From Hassallia byssoidea VB512170 (GTDB taxonomy: Bacteria > Cyanobacteriota > Cyanobacteriia > Cyanobacteriales > Nostocaceae), in NCBI RefSeq assembly GCF_000817785.2, contig NZ_JTCM02000063.1, positions 1-37,128 on the forward strand: DNA of 37,128 bases. Direction: 5' to 3'. Positions 7,725 through 16,415 of this stretch are shown piece by piece (the first letter of the stretch is position 1; every line of letters begins with the position of its first letter). The position numbers and the translations under genes were made by a program. Below the pieces are notes generated by a model. It was not told the DNA's origin, searched no databases, and saw only the letters and a program-made list of their open reading frames with translations.

Positions 7725-8062
7725 TGCAGCGAGGTGAAATTTGGTGGGCAGATATGCCAAGACCAGTTGCATCTGAACCAGGATATCGTAGACCAGTTCT
7801 AGTTATTCAATCTGATGACTTTAACCGTAGCCGAATTCGCACTGTAATTGTAGCTGTACTGACTAGTAATCTTCGGTTGGCTGAAGCTCCAGGTAACGTT
7901 TTAGTTAGAGCTGATGAAACAGGTTTGCCACAAGATTCTGTTGTAAATGTTTCACAAATAATAACTGTAGATAAATCGTTTTTAATCGAACAGGTGAGTC
8001 AAGTTTGTTACCATGTTATGTTGCTAGTTGAAGACGGTCTTCGAGTGGTTCTTGCACTGTGA
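7724..8062 (+). CDS. MazF/PemK-type endoribonuclease toxin
   Basis: The 112-aa protein starts MQRGEIWWADMPRPVASEPG and continues YRRPVLVIQSDDFNRSRI, the classic opening of type II toxins of the PemK/MazF family. The RRPVLVIQ strand and the loop before it carry the conserved active-site arginine. These enzymes cleave mRNA and arrest growth when the antitoxin is degraded. Length is normal and the C-terminus (LLVEDGLRVVLAL) is complete, so it looks intact. ATG 7724 overlaps the antitoxin stop; the TTG at 7718 is a weaker choice. Cleavage specificity cannot be read from sequence. Confidence 0.92.
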   Translation: MQRGEIWWADMPRPVASEPGYRRPVLVIQSDDFNRSRIRTVIVAVLTSNLRLAEAPGNVLVRADETGLPQDSVVNVSQIITVDKSFLIEQVSQVCYHVMLLVEDGLRVVLAL

Positions 8063-8133
8063 ACTTTGTTGCACTTATTAAGTAGCATTTTTAGCTTGCC
8101 AATAATTTTACTTACGGTTATCAATGTAAGGTA

Positions 8134-8227
8134 TTGTAGGGTGCGTTACGGATTTCAACAATCACGCACTCCTCTCCTTGATAATGGTGCCGTACTCTCG
8201 CCGATAACGCAACAAACCCTATTGGGG
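8134..8227. repeat. GTAGGGTGCGTTACGG-type interspersed repeat, diverged
   Basis: GTAGGGTGCGTTACGG at 8136 begins a stretch that ends GATAACGCAACAAACCCTA, an imperfect inverted copy. This is the form of a widespread cyanobacterial intergenic repeat. An open frame of 124 codons crosses this region but is explained by the repeat and is not called as a gene. Confidence 0.45.
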
Positions 8228-8233
8228 GAGGAC

Positions 8234-8272
8234 GGCAGTTTTGCGGTCAGAAAATCTACACCGCAAACTGCC
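8234..8272. repeat. Hairpin with 13-14-bp arms
   Basis: GGCAGTTTTGCGGT pairs with ACCGCAAACTGCC with one base bulged, around a 12-nt loop. It lies 170 bp after the toxin stop and could end that transcript, although no T tract follows. Confidence 0.45.
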
Positions 8273-8672
8273 TCGAAAATCCACACCCCAATCAGCCAGA
8301 CCCTACGTATCTTTTCAAAAATAAAACCGGATTCCTATATATCATTTTTCGGCAAGGCGCGTAAATCAATAAAGCAGACTCTGCAATATTTATTTACAAC
8401 TTGTCCTAATTTGTGCGTATTTCGGCAGGCACTTACTTAATACAATTTTAGATTTTTGACAATTTGAGGTTTTCGGTGCGGGTCGCTTGGGGGTTGGGTT
8501 CTAAAGTATCCTCCCTATGCGATACTAAATCTTACTTTAAATTCTTGTGATATTTCTGTAAAATTTTAACTTGGTGTTGTTATATAAACAAAGTCAGACT
8601 TGTAACGCAACTAATTATACTTTGACAAGAAAAGTATAAATAACTTTACAAGTTCAACCTAGCATAAATATG

Positions 8673-8701
8673 ACAAAAGTTTTTAAGTAAAAAGCTTTTG
8701 T
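8673..8701 (+). promoter_or_regulatory. Leader hairpin before the STAND operon
   Basis: ACAAAAGTTTTT and AAAAAGCTTTTGT pair almost perfectly (one bulged C) around AAGT, ending 50 bp before the ATPase start. The 8441-8750 gap is A/T-rich and carries no gene. A T-poor flank argues against a simple terminator, so a leader or protein-binding role is possible. Confidence 0.35.
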
Positions 8702-8750
8702 TCATTTGTGTTAGCTATTTACATTTTATTAAAACTATCAAGAGATTTCT

Positions 8751-10055
8751 ATGACATTAGACCCAATAAAATTTTTTAATGCTTGCAATCCTAGTAAAAC
8801 CTTAAAGATTGAGAATAGAGAAGACCAACAATATTATATTGACTTTTCACCGGTACGTGGAGGAAATGTAGTCCAAAGGTTGCGACGAACGATCGCTAAT
8901 CAAGTTGACTCTTCAACTTGCCAACTATTTACGGGACATATCGGTTGTGGCAAATCTACAGAGCTATTCCGACTCAAAGACGAACTAGAACGCCAAGGTT
9001 TTCATGTGGTTTATTTTGAGTCTAGTGCAGATTTAGATATGGCTGATGTTGATGTCAGCGATATTTTGCTGGCTATTACCCGTCAAGTTAGCGTCAGTTT
9101 AGAGAGCGTTAAAATTAGGTTGAAGCCAAGTTATTTTGTGAGTTTGTTTAATGAAATCGCTGATTTTCTACAAACACCAGTAATTCCCGAATTTGAATTT
9201 TCTCTACCAATGGGTATTGGTAAAGTTACTGCCAAAACAAAAGATAGTCCCAGACTCCGCAGTCAATTACGTCAATATTTAGAACCACGCACCAGTGGTA
9301 TTTTAGATGCTATCAACCAACAGATATTAGAGACTGCCAAGCAGGAATTGAAGCAACAAGGATACAAAGGTTTGGTTGTCATCATCGATAATCTCGATCG
9401 CGTTGATATTTCGCTAAAAACTACGGGACGTTCGCAACCGGAGTATCTTTTTATTGATAGAGGAGAGCAGCTAAAGAAACTTAATTGTCATGTAGTGTAC
9501 ACAATTCCTTTGGTGTTAATTTTCTCAAATGAGTTAAGTACATTGACCAATCGCTTTGGAGTCAAACCGCTTGTCTTACCGATGGTGACAGTGAAATCTC
9601 GCCAGGGAGGGGATAATCAACAAGGGATGGATTTGTTACGGCAGATGGTTTTAGCGCGTGCTTTTCCTCGACTCGGAGAAAAAGAGCGATGCGATCGCAT
9701 TACTGATGTGTTTGATGCGGCTGACACTTTAGACCGTTTAATTAGGGTTAGTGGCGGTCATGTCCGCAATTTACTAGTATTACTTTATAGTTGCCTGCAA
9801 GAAAATGACCCACCAATTCAACGTGATTGTTTGGAAATGGTTATCCGTGAATACCGGGATGATTTGGTATCGGCAATTAGTGAAGATGAGTGGACGTTAC
9901 TACATCAAATTTTGCAAAACAAAGACAACGTGAAAGGTGAGGAAGAATACCAAACACTACTTAGAAGTATGTTTTTATTTGAATACCGCGATCTAGAAGG
10001 ACGCTGGTTTGATATTAATCCTGCGATCGCAGAGTCGAAGAAATTTAAATTATGA
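8751..10055 (+). CDS. P-loop AAA-type ATPase, first gene of the STAND operon
   Basis: This 434-aa cytoplasmic ATPase has a Walker A GHIGCGKST (residues 62-70), a Walker B VVIIDNLDR (209-217) and a conserved SGGHVRN (334-340) where AAA+/Orc-like ATPases place the sensor arginine. A helical, probably winged-helix, C-terminal domain follows. I recognise it as the 'ATP-binding protein' that in cyanobacteria sits in front of large TPR/WD40 proteins, but no specific function is established to my knowledge. Its TGA overlaps the next ATG (ATGA), so the two are translationally coupled and their products probably work together, the ATPase perhaps regulating or loading the big partner. The start at ATG 8751 follows AAGAGA. 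Confidence 0.85.
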   Translation: MTLDPIKFFNACNPSKTLKIENREDQQYYIDFSPVRGGNVVQRLRRTIANQVDSSTCQLFTGHIGCGKSTELFRLKDELERQGFHVVYFESSADLDMADVDVSDILLAITRQVSVSLESVKIRLKPSYFVSLFNEIADFLQTPVIPEFEFSLPMGIGKVTAKTKDSPRLRSQLRQYLEPRTSGILDAINQQILETAKQELKQQGYKGLVVIIDNLDRVDISLKTTGRSQPEYLFIDRGEQLKKLNCHVVYTIPLVLIFSNELSTLTNRFGVKPLVLPMVTVKSRQGGDNQQGMDLLRQMVLARAFPRLGEKERCDRITDVFDAADTLDRLIRVSGGHVRNLLVLLYSCLQENDPPIQRDCLEMVIREYRDDLVSAISEDEWTLLHQILQNKDNVKGEEEYQTLLRSMFLFEYRDLEGRWFDINPAIAESKKFKL

Positions 10056-13000
10056 TATCCCCAGAACCCAAACAAATCCCAGAAAAAATTGTAGTTGATA
10101 ACGAACGCTCTTTGCGAAAATTAGCGCGATCGATTACCAATTCTCAAGAAAATTTTGTCTTGATTATTGCACGCTGTAACTACCGCAGTTTGCAAGATGA
10201 AATGGTGCAGCGATTGAAGCAACAGTGTCCGATGGAAATTCAAGAGTTGCACCTGTCAAAGTCAGTCAAAACCCTTTTTACAACAATTCAAGCTGAGTTG
10301 AAAGATAGACAACCTCCAGCTTTAATGATATTTGGCTTAGAGTTAGTTGAGGCAGTTGACCAAGTTTTAATTTCCACAAATCAAGTTAGAGAAGAATTTC
10401 GCAAGAATTTTCCATTTCCGATTGTGCTGTGGGTAAACGATGAAATCTTCCAAAAATTGATTCGTCGAATGCCAGATTTTAAAAATTGGACAGGTAATTC
10501 AATTAAGTTTGAAATCGACACTAATGAGTTAATTACTAACTTACAATCAACTATCTCATTAGTCTTTTCCGCAATTCTCAATGCAGTTTCCGGGATATTT
10601 TTAGATAATGCCTCATTAAATCTTGATTTTGATACCTATCATTTTTTAGAAATGGAATTGGCTGTGAAAGATTTACAAAAATCAATGCAGCCATTAGCAC
10701 CAGAGTTAGCAGCAAGTATTCAATTTTTGCTAGGTAGGGAAGCAGATGCAAGTAATAATAAATCAGAAGCGCGATCGTACTACGAACAAAGTTTAGGTTT
10801 CTGGCAGCAGCGAGTTATAGATAGGGAAAATAGCCATTTAGATGATATCAAACGTTACGGTTGTGTGCTATTGCATCTAGGTTTATGGTGGCGACAATAT
10901 GCGAATATACATCGTAGCGAACATCGGCAAGCTTGCGAGCAAGCTAAAGAATATTTTCAAAAATGTGTAGATATTTTTGAACAGCATCATCAACAAAATT
11001 TGGCAGCCAAATATATTAATCTTTGGGGAGAAGTATTAACTCAATTAGCAGCATGGGACGAAGTAGAAAAGGTTGCGACTCAAGCGATTAATTTGCATAA
11101 AGCCCATCCCGAACCCGTAAAGCTCGGTTATAGTTATGGATTAATGGCAGAAGTAGCCTTACAAAAATTAGACTGGATGCAAGCGAAGGAATATGCAGAA
11201 TTAGCACTACAACATAATGATATCATCGTCCCAAATCAAGATAATATCCCAGCAAATCAAACTACAATTTTGGATTGGCAACGCAAGAATTTTCGCAATA
11301 TATACTTATTATTATTAGCCCAAGCACAACAACATCTTGAGCAAATAAGCGAAGCTATTTCTCATTTAGAAACTGCTCGTTTTCATAGCAATCCCCAGTT
11401 AGACCCTTTGCTTTACATTCGCATTCTTTCCACACTGCAAAAGCTTTACTTTGACGAAAGCAAATACTTAGAAGCATTTGATATTAAACAAGAATTGCGA
11501 TCGATAGAACAACAATATGGATTGCGGGCTTTTGTTGGTGCTGGACGCTTACAATCGAGACGACAAGTAGCTAACTTTGGGTTAGGAGTTAGTGGGGGCA
11601 AAGCAGATGTGTCTCCAGAAATTGCCGCTTCTGGAAGGTTGCAAGATGTAAATCGATTAATCGAACGAATTGGTCGTCCCGATTGCAAATTAACTGTAGT
11701 TTACGGGCAATCTGGTGTCGGTAAAAGTTCCCTCGTACAAGCGGGTTTATTGCCAGCTTTAAAGCAGAAATCGGTTGAAGCACGCGACGTAGTACCTGTT
11801 TTGTTGCAAGTTTATACCGACTGGGCAAAAACTTTGGGTAGTCGTTTTGTCGAATCTATCGAAGAAGTCAAGCGTTTAAGTTTTCCCCACTTTTTAGATA
11901 CGATGGCAGCTTTTACAACAGAACTCAAGAAAAATATTGATAATAATTCATTAACAGTTTTAATTTTCGACCAATTTGAAGAATTTTTCTTTGCTTATAA
12001 AGACCCCGTACAAAGACAACCATTTTTTGAATTTATTCGCGACTGTTTAAATATCCCCTATGTCAAGATTATTCTCTCGCTGCGAGAAGATTATTTACAT
12101 TACTTACTCGAATGCGATCGCTTGGTAAAACTAGATGCGATCGACTGCAATATTTTAGACAAAAAAATCCTTTACTATTTAGGCAATTTTTCCCCCGAAG
12201 ATGCTCGTTCCGTCATCGAGAATTTAACAGAAAGCTCTCAATTCCATCTCGATGTCGAACTAATTGATGAATTAGTGCGAGATTTAGCGAGTAACTTTAA
12301 TGAAGTTCGTCCCATTGAATTACAAGTAGTAGGAGCGCAACTGCAAACCGAAAAAATTACAACACTCGCTCAATATCAAGAATATGGTCCCAAAGAAGAA
12401 TTAGTAGGGCGTTTTTTAGAAGAAGTTGTGAAAGACTGCGGTCATAATAACGAGCAGTTTGCTAAATTAGTGTTATATATTTTAACCGATGAAAACAATA
12501 CTCGTCCCCTGAAAAATCGTGCCGAAATCGAAGCAGAATTAGCATTAGAGACAGAACGATTAGACTTAATTTTAAAGATTTTAGTCAAATCTGGATTGGT
12601 ATTTCAAGTACCAGGATTTCCGAGCGATCGCTATCAGCTAGTTCATGATTATTTAGTACCATTTGTACGTCAGCAGCAGTCTGAGCGATTGATTAAAGAA
12701 CTGGAGAAAGAACGAGAGCAAAGGAAGTTAACTGAAGCAAAGCTGAATGAAGTTCTCAGACAGCAACTTATCGATGAGCGAAAAGGTTTAGCTTGGAAAG
12801 TATCTTTAGGGGTTATTACTGGAGCATTTGCAATATTCTTACCACTAGTGTTGATAAGTCAGAATAATAGTCAACTTATGTCGATGAGTAATGAATCTCA
12901 AAGGTTCTTAAATTCAAACAACGATTTAGAGGCATTAGTACAAGCATTAAAAGCAGGCAAACGTATCAAACAATGGTGGTCGATTGGGGTATCACCTGAA

Positions 13001-16000
13001 GTTAAAATGCAGGTGACGACCGCTTTACAAGATGTAGTTTATACAATTCGAGAACGGAATAGTTTAGAAGGACACAAAGATACTGTCACCAAAGTTAGTT
13101 ACAGTCCTGATGGTAAAATGATAGCCTCTGGAAGTGCCGATGGTGTGGTGAAGGTTTGGCAACAAGATGGAATAGAAATTGCAACCATTAATAATGCTCA
13201 TGAGAAAAAAATTACTAATCTTATCTTCAGTCCAGATAATAAAAAAATTATCTCTGGTAGCGAAGATAAAACTTTAAAGCTTTGGGATATAAAGTCAATC
13301 AAAAATAATCAAATAAATACTAAACCAATCTCTATATTTGCACGCGCTCAAACAGAACTTGTGAGTGCTAGTTTTAGTCCTAACGGTCAAACAATACTTT
13401 CTGGAGCTAAAGATGGCAGGATAATACTTTGGAATTTAGATGGAAAAGTAATTAAAGATTTGCCGGGACATCAAGCTAGTGTCACGAGCGTAAACTTTAG
13501 TCCCGATGGTCAAAGAATTGTTTCTGCTAGCTTGGATAACACTGCAAAACTTTGGAATCGGGAAGGTAAGGAAATCAAATCTTTGATTGATGATATTCAG
13601 GTTAGAGAAAACTTGCCTAGACTTAGTTTTAGTCCTGATGGTCAAACTATTAATTCTAATTTTGGTAGGTTATGGCGTAGTGATGGTTCTTCACTTAATA
13701 CTGGTGAAATTGTATATCAGGAACCAAGTATGAATTTCAAGTTTAGCCCAGACAGCAAAATTATTGCATTCGGGTCTGCTAATAATTTCGATACTGACGG
13801 AGAGAACAGTATAATAGTTAGTAGTTCTCAAACAGCCAATAGAGAATTTGTAGACTATATTAACCTGATTGGACATAGAAATAAAGTCACCGATATCAGC
13901 TTTAATCCAGCATTAGATATGCTTGCTTCTGTTAGCGAGGACAGAACCATTAAGCTTTGGAGTTTGGAAAAGAAGAGTTTTAAACCTTCCGAATATAACA
14001 GCTATGATTATATATCAAATATAAGTTTTAGTCCTAGTAGTCAATTACTTGCTACTATCTATAAGTATAATGATGAGGCAACACTCTGGCAGCGTAACGG
14101 CTCTTTATTTGCAAAATTACCAGGAAATAATGTAGAAGTAAATTTTAGTGCCGATCGCGAAAGCATTGTTTCCGCTAGCCAAGAAACTAACCTACAAATT
14201 TGGCAAAGTGACGGCAAATATATCAACACTCTACAAGGAAGTCTTATTCAAGGAAGTTTTAGTAATAATGGAAAAATGATTGCTCTCAGCAAGAGTGATA
14301 ATACAGTAGAAATTTATTCGAGTGAAGGTAAGCAGATTACAACTCTTAAAGGACACAAAGATACAGTTGAGGAGATAAGTTTTAGCCCTGATGGTAAAAA
14401 ATTTGCAACGCGCAGTCGGAATAAAACTATCAAACTTTGGCAGAGAGATGGAAAACTAATTACTTCTTTGCTTGACTATGGCTTTATTAATTATGAAAAT
14501 GATAAAAGTATGGGTTTTAGTGCTGATAGTAAAACCTTAGCTCTTTGGTCGAATGATAACACTCTTAGATTTGTAGGGGTTAATGGTAAAAATATCAAAA
14601 TTCTAAAGCAGGATAGAAGAATATCAGTAAAATTTAGTCCCGATGGAGATATAGCTATTGTCAAAAAGTATCTGAAAAACAGCGAGAGTAATGCAGAATT
14701 TCAATTAGAAGTATGGAATAGTAATGGTAATTTAATTAAAAACATTAATCTGCCTAATAATAAAGAAAAGAGTAGCGAAGTTGATATAAGCTTTCTTCAT
14801 AATACTAAGCAAATAGCGATTAGCAGTAATAATTATATACAGTATTTTAATTATGATGGTTCTGTAATTTCATCAATTCAAGATAGTAGTAAAAACCAAA
14901 ATACAGCAGATTCCATATCGAGTAAAGATTTAAAAACAAAGGTTTTTTATAGTGCAGGCAGTAATAAAATATCTATTTGGAATATTGAGCGATCGCAGAA
15001 CACTACTATCCAACTCAAAACCAGAAACATAGTTCCAAGTTACAATTCACCCTACCCTAATATAATTCTCAGCGATGATGCTCAAATTTTAGCGGTTCGT
15101 ACCAATGAGCGGACTGTGGAGTTATGGAGAAGTGATGGCACTTTCCTGGAAATTCTCCAAACTTTACCCAGTGAGGAACTTGAGCGCTTTGGTGACTATC
15201 TTAGCGATGAAAGCTTAAAAAATTCAATACCAACTCCTCCTACTATATTTAGTGCTGACAACAAGACTTTTGCTAGTCGTATCAACGAGAATGAGGTGCA
15301 ATTTTGGCATATAAATAGCTATATAAATCAAAATGCTAAAAGTAAGTTGATACAGCCAAAAACAGTGATCTTAAAAACCAATTTTATTGAATCTATCAAC
15401 GCAATTCCTAACAGTGACAAAATTGCTATTGTGACTAACGATGATGTTGTCAAACTCTGGCAGATTTCGCAGCCATCGGTAAAAGATACACAAAATAATG
15501 TACAGTTATTAAAAACTTTACGAGGACATAAGAATATTATTTCCAGCGTCAGTATTAGTCCAGATGGTAGTAAGATAGCTTCAGCAAGCTATGACAATAC
15601 CGTTAAAATTTGGCAGCGCGATGGTCAAATAATGACAAATTTTACAGAGCATAAACAAAATGTAAACAGCGTTAGCTTTAATCATAATGGTACTTTAGTC
15701 GCATCTGGCAGCGACGACAAAACAGTTAAAGTTTGGCAACCTACAACTGGCAAAGTAATTAAAGAATTTAAAGAGCATGGAAATGGAGTCACAGGTGTAA
15801 GTTTCAGTCCCGATGGTAAACTCATCGCTTCTGCGAGTAAAGATAGTAGCGTTAAGCTTTGGAGTTTAGATAGCCAAGATAACAAAAGCTTGAACACATT
15901 TAACGTTGAAGAACCTGTATCGAGTGTAAGTTTTAGTCCCGATGGCAAGATAATCGCAGCAGCAGGTTCAAAGAAGATTAAACTTTTTAATATCGAAGGT

Positions 16001-16237
16001 TCTTTGCTGGCAACTTACGAGCGATTGGGCAGTGATAATGTTAGTTTTAGCCCAGATGGTAAAAGTATCGCTGCTGCTTATGGACAAGAAGGTGTTTCCG
16101 TTTGGGATTTTGACCTTGATTATTTGCTCAAACGCGGTTGCAGTTGGGCACATGATTATCTCAGGAATAACCCCAAGGTGAAACCAGCCGATCGCAATCT
16201 TTGCCAAGGTATTGCGATCGCTCCCAAATCTAATTAA
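10052..16237 (+). CDS. 2061-aa nSTAND1 NTPase with TPR region, membrane helix and about 23 WD40 repeats
   Basis: Domain order: residues 1-180 form an ATPase-like fold in which Walker A is replaced (NFVLIIARCNYRSL) but a Walker-B-like strand (ALMIFGLE) remains. Residues about 190-500 are TPR-like helices. Residues about 530-890 are an nSTAND1-type NTPase with Walker A GQSGVGKSS (552-560), DQFEE (640-644), LREDY (677-681) and the winged-helix end LVHDYLV (863-869). A charged coiled coil occupies about 875-910, and a single hydrophobic helix about 915-937. WD40 repeats run from about 1004 to 2025, with the usual cyanobacterial WD40 ending RGCSWAHDYLRNNP. STAND NTPases are ligand-sensing switches that oligomerise; the WD40 part is probably the sensor. 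The output domain is not obvious. The gene overlaps the upstream ATPase by 4 bp. No frameshift is visible over 6.2 kb. Confidence 0.9.
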   Translation: MISPEPKQIPEKIVVDNERSLRKLARSITNSQENFVLIIARCNYRSLQDEMVQRLKQQCPMEIQELHLSKSVKTLFTTIQAELKDRQPPALMIFGLELVEAVDQVLISTNQVREEFRKNFPFPIVLWVNDEIFQKLIRRMPDFKNWTGNSIKFEIDTNELITNLQSTISLVFSAILNAVSGIFLDNASLNLDFDTYHFLEMELAVKDLQKSMQPLAPELAASIQFLLGREADASNNKSEARSYYEQSLGFWQQRVIDRENSHLDDIKRYGCVLLHLGLWWRQYANIHRSEHRQACEQAKEYFQKCVDIFEQHHQQNLAAKYINLWGEVLTQLAAWDEVEKVATQAINLHKAHPEPVKLGYSYGLMAEVALQKLDWMQAKEYAELALQHNDIIVPNQDNIPANQTTILDWQRKNFRNIYLLLLAQAQQHLEQISEAISHLETARFHSNPQLDPLLYIRILSTLQKLYFDESKYLEAFDIKQELRSIEQQYGLRAFVGAGRLQSRRQVANFGLGVSGGKADVSPEIAASGRLQDVNRLIERIGRPDCKLTVVYGQSGVGKSSLVQAGLLPALKQKSVEARDVVPVLLQVYTDWAKTLGSRFVESIEEVKRLSFPHFLDTMAAFTTELKKNIDNNSLTVLIFDQFEEFFFAYKDPVQRQPFFEFIRDCLNIPYVKIILSLREDYLHYLLECDRLVKLDAIDCNILDKKILYYLGNFSPEDARSVIENLTESSQFHLDVELIDELVRDLASNFNEVRPIELQVVGAQLQTEKITTLAQYQEYGPKEELVGRFLEEVVKDCGHNNEQFAKLVLYILTDENNTRPLKNRAEIEAELALETERLDLILKILVKSGLVFQVPGFPSDRYQLVHDYLVPFVRQQQSERLIKELEKEREQRKLTEAKLNEVLRQQLIDERKGLAWKVSLGVITGAFAIFLPLVLISQNNSQLMSMSNESQRFLNSNNDLEALVQALKAGKRIKQWWSIGVSPEVKMQVTTALQDVVYTIRERNSLEGHKDTVTKVSYSPDGKMIASGSADGVVKVWQQDGIEIATINNAHEKKITNLIFSPDNKKIISGSEDKTLKLWDIKSIKNNQINTKPISIFARAQTELVSASFSPNGQTILSGAKDGRIILWNLDGKVIKDLPGHQASVTSVNFSPDGQRIVSASLDNTAKLWNREGKEIKSLIDDIQVRENLPRLSFSPDGQTINSNFGRLWRSDGSSLNTGEIVYQEPSMNFKFSPDSKIIAFGSANNFDTDGENSIIVSSSQTANREFVDYINLIGHRNKVTDISFNPALDMLASVSEDRTIKLWSLEKKSFKPSEYNSYDYISNISFSPSSQLLATIYKYNDEATLWQRNGSLFAKLPGNNVEVNFSADRESIVSASQETNLQIWQSDGKYINTLQGSLIQGSFSNNGKMIALSKSDNTVEIYSSEGKQITTLKGHKDTVEEISFSPDGKKFATRSRNKTIKLWQRDGKLITSLLDYGFINYENDKSMGFSADSKTLALWSNDNTLRFVGVNGKNIKILKQDRRISVKFSPDGDIAIVKKYLKNSESNAEFQLEVWNSNGNLIKNINLPNNKEKSSEVDISFLHNTKQIAISSNNYIQYFNYDGSVISSIQDSSKNQNTADSISSKDLKTKVFYSAGSNKISIWNIERSQNTTIQLKTRNIVPSYNSPYPNIILSDDAQILAVRTNERTVELWRSDGTFLEILQTLPSEELERFGDYLSDESLKNSIPTPPTIFSADNKTFASRINENEVQFWHINSYINQNAKSKLIQPKTVILKTNFIESINAIPNSDKIAIVTNDDVVKLWQISQPSVKDTQNNVQLLKTLRGHKNIISSVSISPDGSKIASASYDNTVKIWQRDGQIMTNFTEHKQNVNSVSFNHNGTLVASGSDDKTVKVWQPTTGKVIKEFKEHGNGVTGVSFSPDGKLIASASKDSSVKLWSLDSQDNKSLNTFNVEEPVSSVSFSPDGKIIAAAGSKKIKLFNIEGSLLATYERLGSDNVSFSPDGKSIAAAYGQEGVSVWDFDLDYLLKRGCSWAHDYLRNNPKVKPADRNLCQGIAIAPKSN

Positions 16238-16268
16238 CCCCGTCGATCAAAACGATCAAAAACCTGGA

Positions 16269-16320
16269 TATTGGAAAAGCCGCAGGTAGCACAAAATCGC
16301 CACCTGCTTCGTTTCCAATA
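16269..16320. terminator. Long hairpin between convergent genes, candidate bidirectional terminator
   Basis: Arms 16270-16290 and 16299-16319 are inverted copies with 17 of 21 positions matching (ATTGGAAA with TTTCCAAT, GCAGGT with ACCTGC). They sit 30 bp past the STAND stop and about 100 bp before the stop of the convergent TPR gene. The placement suits a terminator serving both strands, although no strong T run follows. Confidence 0.5.
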
Positions 16321-16324
16321 CAAT

Positions 16325-16380
16325 ATAGCTGCAAGTCTGGCTGATAATAATCAGGTTATCTTACCAGTACATGCAGCTAT
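16325..16380. repeat. Nested hairpin
   Basis: ATAGCTGCA (16325-16333) and TGCAGCTAT (16372-16380) enclose CTGG/CCAG and a CTGAT/ATCAG hairpin, giving a layered stem. It lies directly after the first hairpin, in the gap between convergent genes. Confidence 0.45.
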
Positions 16381-16415
16381 CATTGCGAGCTGATAACAGT
16401 CTTCTGAAGTTTAAT

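Noticed and set aside
8066-8440. Plus-strand open frame after the MazF-like toxin
   Set aside because: It crosses two palindromic repeats, starts without a ribosome site and has repeat-derived composition.
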